From: Desulfobacterales bacterium
GTDB taxonomy: Bacteria > Desulfobacterota > Desulfobacteria > Desulfobacterales > BuS5
Assembly: GCA_020056865.1 (NCBI GenBank)
Contig: JAGVGX010000064.1
Location: 1-11,723, forward strand
Length of the DNA: 11,723 nt
Direction of reading: 5' to 3'
Under the pieces are notes generated by a model. It worked only from the letters and a program-made list of their open reading frames with translations, did no database searches and had not been told where the DNA came from. This document shows positions 6,891 through 11,723 of this stretch, in pieces (position 1 is the stretch's first letter; every line of letters starts with the position of its first letter). The position numbers were made by a program, and so were the translations under genes.

Positions 6891-6992
6891 CAAAAAAATA
6901 ACGCAGGTGATCAGGATGATAAAGACTTTGAAAACTTCTAAAGAGTTGCCTTTCACGCGCATAGTGAGGACTTTGGATCATCCGGTTGTTAT
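6891..6992 (-). ncRNA. Possible small structured RNA ending in a T run
   Basis: On the minus strand nested arms pair: ATAAC (6992-6988) with GTTAT (6902-6898), GGATGAT (6983-6977) with ATCATCC (6920-6914), and AAAG (6974-6971) with CTTT (6924-6921) across a 2-nt bulge. The interior can form smaller hairpins. The closing stem runs straight into seven T residues (6898-6892), as expected for a self-terminating RNA. It lies between the flavodiiron terminator and the porin promoter, where no convincing ORF exists. I match it to no known RNA family, and no clear promoter precedes it, so it could instead be the 3' end of a longer transcript. Confidence 0.25.
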
Positions 6993-7041
6993 GGCGCAGT
7001 TGATCTGATTAAGGCCGGTCAGGTTTTGTTGCAAGAATCAA

Positions 7042-7090
7042 GGCAAAAGCACCGGGGGGACGCAATGGTTCGGGCGTCGGTGCTTTTGCC
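7042..7090 (-). terminator. Hairpin terminator downstream of the flavodiiron gene
   Basis: GGCAAAAGCACC (7042-7053) and GGTGCTTTTGCC (7079-7090) form a perfect 12-bp stem. It is extended by GACGC/GCGTC (7059-7063 with 7074-7078), with a 5-nt bulge, all G on the plus strand. It begins 40 nt after the flavodiiron stop. The minus-strand tail TTGATTCTTG is only moderately T-rich, so termination may be incomplete. Confidence 0.6.
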
Positions 7091-7130
7091 AGGGGGGATG
7101 CACTTGATATGCTTTTTCCTCTTATTTGCT

Positions 7131-8324
7131 TTAGGATAAAAGCTCAAAAAGTTTTTTTCCATATTCAATACATTGTTTAATATTTTTTTCATCCGGATTC
7201 CACATTATTTTCAAGCCTTCATCCACAACGTCAAACCCTGACTTTGCCAAACTATCCAAAATGTTTTTTACGGATTCACCACTCCAGCCATAGCTTCCAA
7301 AAGCTGCTGCCTTTTTACCGACAAAATTTAATCCTTTTATTTCTTCTAACATACCGGCAACTGACGTTAGAACACCTCTATTGATCGTCGGCGAACCCAT
7401 AACTATTGCCTTAGATCTGAAAATTTCGGTGATGATATTGTTCTTATCTCTTTTGGCAATATTAAAAAGCTTGATATTAACTAAACGATCTGATGATTGG
7501 ATACCTGTCGCGATATTTTCAGCCATCACACGTGTTCCATTCCACATGGTATCATAAAGTATGGTAATCTGGTTTTCCTTGTAATCATTGGCCCATTGTA
7601 AATATTGATTGACGATCTGAACAGGATTATCACGCCACATAATACCATGGCTTGGGCAAATCATATCAACTGGCAAATTCAAAGATAAAACTTCTTTAAT
7701 CTTTTTATCTACAAATTTACTGAACGGAGTTAATATGTTTGCATAATATTTAATGCATTCGGTTATTAATTCAGCCTGATCTACCAAATCGTTAAACATA
7801 TATTCAGAAGCATAATGCTGACCAAATGCATCATTGCTGAATAAAATATTGTCTCCGGTGAGATAACAAAACATACTATCCGGCCAATGAAGCATGGGTG
7901 CTTCAATAAAAATCAATTCTTTTTCACCCAAATTCAACTGATCCCCGGTTTTGACAATGTTGAAATTCCAGTCCTTGTGATAATGCCCTTTTAATGATTT
8001 AACACCGGTTTTTGTACAATAAATCGGTGTTTCAGGTATATGGCGCATCAGTTCCGGCAATGCACCGCTGTGATCGCTTTCAGCATGATTTGCGATAATA
8101 TAATCAATGTTATCAAGATCAATTTCATTAATAAGATTTTCAACAAACTCTTTTGAAAAAGGAGCCCATACTGTATCAATCAGCGCAATTTTTGCCTCTT
8201 TGATTAAGTATGAATTATAACTTGAACCACGGTGTGTAGAATACTCGTTCCCATGAAATTTTCTTAATTCCCAATCAATTTTGCCTACCCATTTCACATT
8301 ATTTTTTACATTTATACGATTCAT
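7131..8324 (-). CDS. Flavodiiron protein (rubredoxin:oxygen oxidoreductase / A-type flavoprotein)
   Basis: 397 residues, the usual size for a two-domain flavodiiron protein. The N-terminal metallo-beta-lactamase-like domain carries the diiron ligands H80, E82 and D84 (NHAESDHSG), H146 (MLHWPDSM), D165 (NDAFGQHY) and H226 (PSHG), nearly the same numbering as Desulfovibrio gigas ROO. The C-terminal flavodoxin domain starts near residue 253, with the FMN phosphate loop in YDTMWNGT, then SPTINRG and AFGSYGWSGE. These cytoplasmic enzymes reduce O2 to water or NO to N2O with electrons usually from rubredoxin; which substrate applies here cannot be told. No rubredoxin domain is fused. GAGG at 8330-8333 is the ribosome site. 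The cupin gene ends 22 nt upstream, so the two form an operon ending at the hairpin near 7090. Confidence 0.95.
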   Translation of the reverse strand: MNRINVKNNVKWVGKIDWELRKFHGNEYSTHRGSSYNSYLIKEAKIALIDTVWAPFSKEFVENLINEIDLDNIDYIIANHAESDHSGALPELMRHIPETPIYCTKTGVKSLKGHYHKDWNFNIVKTGDQLNLGEKELIFIEAPMLHWPDSMFCYLTGDNILFSNDAFGQHYASEYMFNDLVDQAELITECIKYYANILTPFSKFVDKKIKEVLSLNLPVDMICPSHGIMWRDNPVQIVNQYLQWANDYKENQITILYDTMWNGTRVMAENIATGIQSSDRLVNIKLFNIAKRDKNNIITEIFRSKAIVMGSPTINRGVLTSVAGMLEEIKGLNFVGKKAAAFGSYGWSGESVKNILDSLAKSGFDVVDEGLKIMWNPDEKNIKQCIEYGKKLFELLS

Positions 8325-8346
8325 AATTTCCTCAGCAAAAACAATT

Positions 8347-8667
8347 TTAATCTGACCTGATCATCGTTAACAACATTTTAAAACTTTTAACGGCTTTTAA
8401 AGCGTGTGGTTCATTTGCCGGCATAATAATGATATCGCCTTGTTTCAAGCAAAACGGCTTACCGGAAATCTTAATTTCTACTTCACCGTCAAGGACTTGA
8501 ACCAGAGCATCAAACGGGGCTTTATGCTCGCTTAAACCCTGGCCCTGATCAAATGCAAATAAAGTAACAGTTCCTGTTTTTTTCTCAATGATGGTTTTGC
8601 TAACAACCGCACCCTTTTGATAATCCACTATGTCGATTAACGGATTTGGTTTTAGATCATTATTCAT
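8347..8667 (-). CDS. Small single-domain cupin protein
   Basis: 106 residues, one conserved beta-barrel cupin (Cupin_2 type). Motif 1 is EHKAPFDALVQVLDGEVEI (47-65) and motif 2 is GDIIIMPANEPHAL (77-90). Only H48 and H88 remain of the usual three-histidine, one-glutamate metal set, so metal binding would be atypical or absent. The start MNNDLKPNPL is chosen for AAGGAG 6 nt upstream (8674-8679); an ATG at 8688 would place that site inside the gene. It is the first gene of the operon with the flavodiiron protein. Small cupins of this kind occur in many anaerobes and their function is mostly unknown. A part in the oxygen or NO response is inferred from the neighbour. Confidence 0.88.
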   Translation of the reverse strand: MNNDLKPNPLIDIVDYQKGAVVSKTIIEKKTGTVTLFAFDQGQGLSEHKAPFDALVQVLDGEVEIKISGKPFCLKQGDIIIMPANEPHALKAVKSFKMLLTMIRSD

Positions 8668-8699
8668 TTTTTTCTCCTTTTTAATCAATTAAAGAGCAT

Positions 8700-8727
8700 T
8701 TTATAGGAAAGGTTTTTTTCTTGACAG
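8700..8727 (-). promoter_or_regulatory. Candidate promoter of the cupin-flavodiiron operon
   Basis: Minus strand: -35 CTGTCA (8722-8727), 16-bp spacer, -10 TATAAA (8700-8705). Transcription would start near 8692, 25 nt before the cupin ATG. It lies in the 105-bp gap after the histidine kinase gene; no convincing terminator for that gene is visible, so read-through is possible. Confidence 0.35.
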
Positions 8728-8772
8728 CCGAAGGCCATAAAGATGTTCAGCAGTTTCACCGATGGTGTTCTT

Positions 8773-10686
8773 TTAGAAAACTGGTTCCGTTGAGCTCAAT
8801 ACCTTTCTTATGGTCTGTGCAAGTTCCAGTTTGCTAATTGGCTTCATCACAAAAGCACGAATGCCTAAGGCTTTTGCCTGGTCTTCTGAAAACGTTGAAC
8901 TGAATCCTGTACACAGAATAATGGGAATATCTGGACGAATTTCCATCAACGCTTTGGATAGTGCAGCACCTGACAAATGAGGCATTGTCTGGTCAGTAAT
9001 TACGAGATCATAGACTTTTGGATTATTCCGGAATGCTTCAAGCGCAACAAGACTGTCTGTTTCGCAGTAGACCGTGTACCCTAATGTCTCAAGCATTTTT
9101 TTGCTGAAAACAGCAACGGACGCTTCATCATCAACAAAAAGAATATGTTCATTTCCAAACGGCGGCTGGCTTTGGTTTTTTACCTCCGACTCGGGTGTAT
9201 CGTCAGCACTATCAATAACAGGAAGAAGTACTGTAAAAGTAGTCCCATAACCAATTTTGGTTTCAACATTAATTGTTCCACCATGATCTTTTACAATGCC
9301 ATACACGACTGAAAGTCCGAGCCCCGAGCCTTTTTCTTGAGGTTTGGTTGTAAAATATGGGTCAAAAATATAACTTCGTATTTTTTCGTCTATTCCCTTC
9401 CCATTATCGCTGACTTCCAACTTCAAATATGTTCCTGGTGGCAAGTTATCAATAGGAGGTTCTTGGTTGTCGGTGAAATGTACTTCCTGTAATTTGACTC
9501 CAAGGGTACCTCCTGTTTCCTCCATGGCATGAAATGCATTCGTGCATAGATTCATTATCACTTGGTGAATCTGGGTTGCATCTGCTCTTACGCTTCCACA
9601 AGTGTTATCTATTTTTTGCTTGATCTCAATGGTAGTGGGCAGTGTTGCCCGAAGTAACTGTAAAACCTCCTTGACACCGGACTGAATTTTCAATGGTGAG
9701 AAATTGTTTGTTGAATGTCGACTAAACGCCAGAATTTGTTTGACAAGATCCTTGGCTCGATTCCCAGCTTTAATAATTTCCGCAAGGTCATCATGTATCT
9801 CACTGCTTTGCGGCAGTTCTGCTTGAACCAATTCGCTATAGCCAAGAATAGCTGCCAATATATTGTTAAAATCATGGGCAATCCCACCGGCAAGCGTACC
9901 AATGGCCTCGAGTTTCTGCTTGTGACGTGCCCTTTCTTCAATCTGTTTTTGCTCCGTTATGTCTCGAAAGATTCCGAGGATGCCCTTTTTGCCATTAATT
10001 GTGACAGGGGATGAGCTGATATCTGCGAGAAAAACGGTCCCGTCTTTTCTCAAGACAGGGATATCTGTAGCCAGATCAATTTCCATTCTGGCCTGTTTTT
10101 CGAATTGATTGACGACATGAGGTAAATTTTTTACAGGGTGTATGTCGTCAACGCTCAGTTTCTTTATTTCTTCAACCGAATATCCAAGCATCTCACAGAT
10201 AGTTCTATTGCAGACCACGAATGCTTTCGTTTGAACATCTGCCACCAAAAATCCATCTCTTGCAGAGTTGAAAATTGCATCAAGTTGATCTCGTGACTCT
10301 TTAAGCGCGGTGGCTGTTTTTTTCTGATCAGTGATGTCTCGCCAGACAACATGAAGCGTCTTTTCTTTGTCTTCCGGAATAGAAGTCAATAAAACTTCAA
10401 CAGGAAAAACCTCCCCATTTGCCCGCATGTGGTCCCATTCAAAACGATGTGAACCTTTGTCAAATGCTATTGACATCATTTCGTTGGCCTTTACATATGA
10501 TAATTGGCCATCTGGCTGAAACTCCGGAGATAATTGGGAAGGATGGGTGTTAAGTACCTCTTGCTTGTTTTTACAGCCAAGCATCTTGACTGTTGCTGTG
10601 TTACAATCAACAAACCTGTCACCAACAATGATGAGATTTGCATCAGAAGACTTCTCAAACAGTTCTTGGTATCTGTCTTTGCTCAT
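8773..10686 (-). CDS. Soluble PAS-PAS hybrid histidine kinase with C-terminal receiver
   Basis: 637 residues without membrane segments, so a cytoplasmic sensor. Domains in order: PAS (about 5-120, ending VVWRDITDQKK), PAS (about 133-248, ending IFRDITEQKQ), HisKA with the phospho-acceptor H271 in GGIAHDFNNIL, HATPase_c with N box N379/N383 (NLCTNAFHAMEE), G1 DNGKGID (427-433) and G2 GSGLGLS (453-459), then a receiver (about 514-630) with D519/D520, phospho-acceptor D565 (VITDQTMP), T593 and K615. All catalytic residues are present. The PAS ligand is unknown; no Cys or His pattern clearly marks heme or an iron-sulfur cluster. GAGG (10694-10697) is 7 nt upstream. No separate DNA-binding regulator or Hpt protein is nearby, so its output partner is elsewhere. 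Its position before the cupin-flavodiiron operon hints at redox sensing but proves nothing. Confidence 0.93.
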   Translation of the reverse strand: MSKDRYQELFEKSSDANLIIVGDRFVDCNTATVKMLGCKNKQEVLNTHPSQLSPEFQPDGQLSYVKANEMMSIAFDKGSHRFEWDHMRANGEVFPVEVLLTSIPEDKEKTLHVVWRDITDQKKTATALKESRDQLDAIFNSARDGFLVADVQTKAFVVCNRTICEMLGYSVEEIKKLSVDDIHPVKNLPHVVNQFEKQARMEIDLATDIPVLRKDGTVFLADISSSPVTINGKKGILGIFRDITEQKQIEERARHKQKLEAIGTLAGGIAHDFNNILAAILGYSELVQAELPQSSEIHDDLAEIIKAGNRAKDLVKQILAFSRHSTNNFSPLKIQSGVKEVLQLLRATLPTTIEIKQKIDNTCGSVRADATQIHQVIMNLCTNAFHAMEETGGTLGVKLQEVHFTDNQEPPIDNLPPGTYLKLEVSDNGKGIDEKIRSYIFDPYFTTKPQEKGSGLGLSVVYGIVKDHGGTINVETKIGYGTTFTVLLPVIDSADDTPESEVKNQSQPPFGNEHILFVDDEASVAVFSKKMLETLGYTVYCETDSLVALEAFRNNPKVYDLVITDQTMPHLSGAALSKALMEIRPDIPIILCTGFSSTFSEDQAKALGIRAFVMKPISKLELAQTIRKVLSSTEPVF

Positions 10687-10783
10687 CTTTTTGCCTCATG
10701 TCAGAATAATTATTCCGGATGCGGTTGACTTTTTGCAATTCATAGCCCGATCAGTCTTGATAAATGTAAACTATTTCCATGTA

Positions 10784-10811
10784 TCTATATATTAAATTAA
10801 CAAAATGTAAA
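10784..10811 (-). promoter_or_regulatory. Weak candidate promoter of the hybrid kinase gene
   Basis: Minus strand: -35 TTTACA (10806-10811), 16-bp spacer, -10 TATAGA (10784-10789), about 98 nt before the kinase ATG. The background is very AT-rich. The surrounding gap, 10687-11196, shows no convincing gene; its other contents are a tandem repeat array and a leader hairpin. Confidence 0.25.
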
Positions 10812-11037
10812 TATTCCTTTTGAATTTTTTATTTTTTTTATCTAATATTAATCTTTCTATTTCAAGATATAATATAATGACAATATGAAAATCAATATAA
10901 AATTTAAACCGAACAGCAGAATATTGTTTATTTGATAAGGAAAGAACGCCCTGATGGCAGATATGCTTGAAGCCCATACAACCAAAAATAACTGCAAAAA
11001 AAGTTTACCTGTGAAGCCGTTTACTTAAAGGCATACA

Positions 11038-11089
11038 TTTTGCATTTTATTTTTGTATTGTAGTTTTGTATTATAGTTTTGCACTTTAG
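11038..11089 (+). repeat. Four imperfect 13-bp tandem repeats
   Basis: Units TTTTGCATTTTAT (11038), TTTTGTATTGTAG (11051), TTTTGTATTATAG (11064) and TTTTGCACTTTAG (11077) are head to tail with no spacer; a fifth degenerate unit may start at 11090. The array ends 107 bp before the ATG of the SPFH-family gene. It could be a set of regulator sites or replication slippage; the 13-bp period is not a whole helical turn. Confidence 0.6.
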
Positions 11090-11156
11090 ATTGTATTGCG
11101 TTTAGCAATTTTGCCATACGCATCGCGGATCAACAATCACCGAGCAATTGGAAAAT

Positions 11157-11181
11157 CTTGGCGGAAAATGACCGCCGCAAG
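11157..11181 (+). promoter_or_regulatory. Leader hairpin beside the ribosome site of the SPFH-family gene
   Basis: GGCGG (11160-11164) pairs with CCGCC (11172-11176) around AAAATGA. Alternatively CTTG/CAAG (11157-11160, 11178-11181) extends GCGG/CCGC across a 2-nt bulge. It ends 3-4 nt before AAGGAG (11185-11190), which lies 6 nt before the ATG, so it could affect initiation. Confidence 0.35.
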
Positions 11182-11196
11182 CAAAAGGAGTTATCC

Positions 11197-11723
11197 ATGG
11201 GTACAGACAACTTAATTTTTTTAGAAAATATTGAATGGTTTGATGAAACCGGAAAATCCCTGGTACACCGCATTCCGGAAAAAGGGTCCGGAGAAATCAA
11301 ATTCGGCGCCCAATTAACTGTACGCGAGAGCCAGGCTGCAGTTTTGTTTTACAAAGGCTATGCCGTAGAGGCGTTTGGCCCAGGCCGCCATACGTTAAAA
11401 ACCGGCAATATCCCAATTTTAACCAAAATCTTAAGCATCCCATGGGCCATGCAAAGCCCATTGCGGGCAGAAGTCTATTTCACTAACCTTAAAATATTTA
11501 CAAACCTCAAATGGGGGACACGAGATCCTGTAGCCTTTAAAGATTCTGAGCTGGGCCTGATTCGTTTACGCGCATTCGGTATTTTTAACCTTCAGGTCGT
11601 GCAGCCGGTACTGTTTATAAACAGCCTTGTGGGTACACAGCAGGTTTTCACTACTAAAGAAATCGAAGACTACTTGAACCAGGTTATCATTTCGCGGTTT
11701 AACGATTATATGGGGGAAACCAT
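11197..11723 (+). CDS. SPFH-domain protein, YdjI/virion-core-like, partial (runs off right edge)
   Basis: The first 175 codons of an open frame with no stop before the edge. The N-terminus NIEWFDETGKSLVHRIPE and the segments GSGEIKFGAQLTVRESQAAV (30-49), FGPGRHTLKTGNIPILTKIL (60-79) and RLRAFGIFNLQV (123-134) are typical of the SPFH family that includes Bacillus YdjI. Members are prohibitin/stomatin-like, associate with the membrane, often carry a C-terminal zinc ribbon (here outside the window), and in Bacillus are linked to PspA-type envelope stress. The start is set by AAGGAG 6 nt upstream. It diverges from the hybrid kinase gene across a 510-bp gap. Full-length relatives are roughly twice as long as the part seen. 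Confidence 0.85.
   Translation, partial: MGTDNLIFLENIEWFDETGKSLVHRIPEKGSGEIKFGAQLTVRESQAAVLFYKGYAVEAFGPGRHTLKTGNIPILTKILSIPWAMQSPLRAEVYFTNLKIFTNLKWGTRDPVAFKDSELGLIRLRAFGIFNLQVVQPVLFINSLVGTQQVFTTKEIEDYLNQVIISRFNDYMGET

Noticed and set aside
6775..6981. 68-residue minus-strand open frame in the gap before the porin
   Set aside because: No recognisable domain, no ribosome site seen, and it overlaps the porin promoter and palindromes.
7042..7090. Mobile-element end or tRNA-like structure
   Set aside because: The stem is a single hairpin just after a gene stop with no transposase, target duplication or cloverleaf; terminator is the simpler reading.
8757..8767. CACC-GAT-GGTG hairpin as a terminator for the kinase gene
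   Set aside because: Only a 4-bp stem with a 3-nt loop and no T run on the minus strand.
10547..10977. Small open frames on both strands at the start of the kinase gene and in the following gap (10547-10795 plus, 10792-10977 minus)
   Set aside because: The first is mostly antisense to the kinase; the second is AT-rich and Lys/Ile-heavy with no domain or upstream signal.
11038..11089. CRISPR array
   Set aside because: The repeats are only 13 bp, imperfect and without spacers, and no cas gene is present.

Overview
The window is AT-rich bacterial chromosome. It carries the start and most of dsrA, the alpha subunit of dissimilatory sulfite reductase, with all siroheme and ferredoxin cysteines in the spacing seen in deltaproteobacterial sulfate reducers. 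With a flavodiiron protein, an FMN-binding periplasmic protein, a beta-barrel porin and a PAS-rich hybrid kinase, this points to a Gram-negative anaerobic sulfate reducer, most likely of the Desulfobacterota (Desulfobacterales-like). The taxonomic call is inference from protein character; no database was searched.

Layout. (1) 1-3309, minus strand: a TPR protein, an uncharacterised protein with faint kinase-like features, then dsrA, which runs off the left edge; dsrB is expected beyond it. dsrA has its own near-consensus promoter (TTGACA-17-TATATT) and a leader of about 137 nt. (2) 3655-4692, plus strand: a DapA/NAL-family aldolase with a C-terminal extension, divergent from the TPR gene. (3) 4749-6649, minus strand: a porin followed by a secreted FMN_bind protein, separated by a long inverted repeat; the porin has a promoter overlaid by a perfect 12-bp-arm palindrome. 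(4) 6650-7130: noncoding, rich in palindromes, with a terminator-like hairpin for the flavodiiron gene and a possible small structured RNA. (5) 7131-8667, minus strand: a cupin and a flavodiiron protein in a two-gene operon, probably oxygen or NO defence. (6) 8773-10686, minus strand: a soluble PAS-PAS hybrid histidine kinase with a C-terminal receiver. (7) 10687-11196: noncoding, with a 13-bp imperfect tandem repeat array. (8) 11197 to the right edge, plus strand: the start of an SPFH/YdjI-like membrane-stress protein.

How the genes fit together. dsrA is core energy metabolism. The TPR/kinase-like pair just upstream is the least explained part of the window and could be an accessory or regulatory module for it, but co-orientation is the only evidence. 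The cupin and flavodiiron genes protect the oxygen-sensitive metabolism. The porin and FMN_bind protein form an envelope module. The hybrid kinase has no obvious partner in the window. No mobile element, tRNA, rRNA or CRISPR array was seen.
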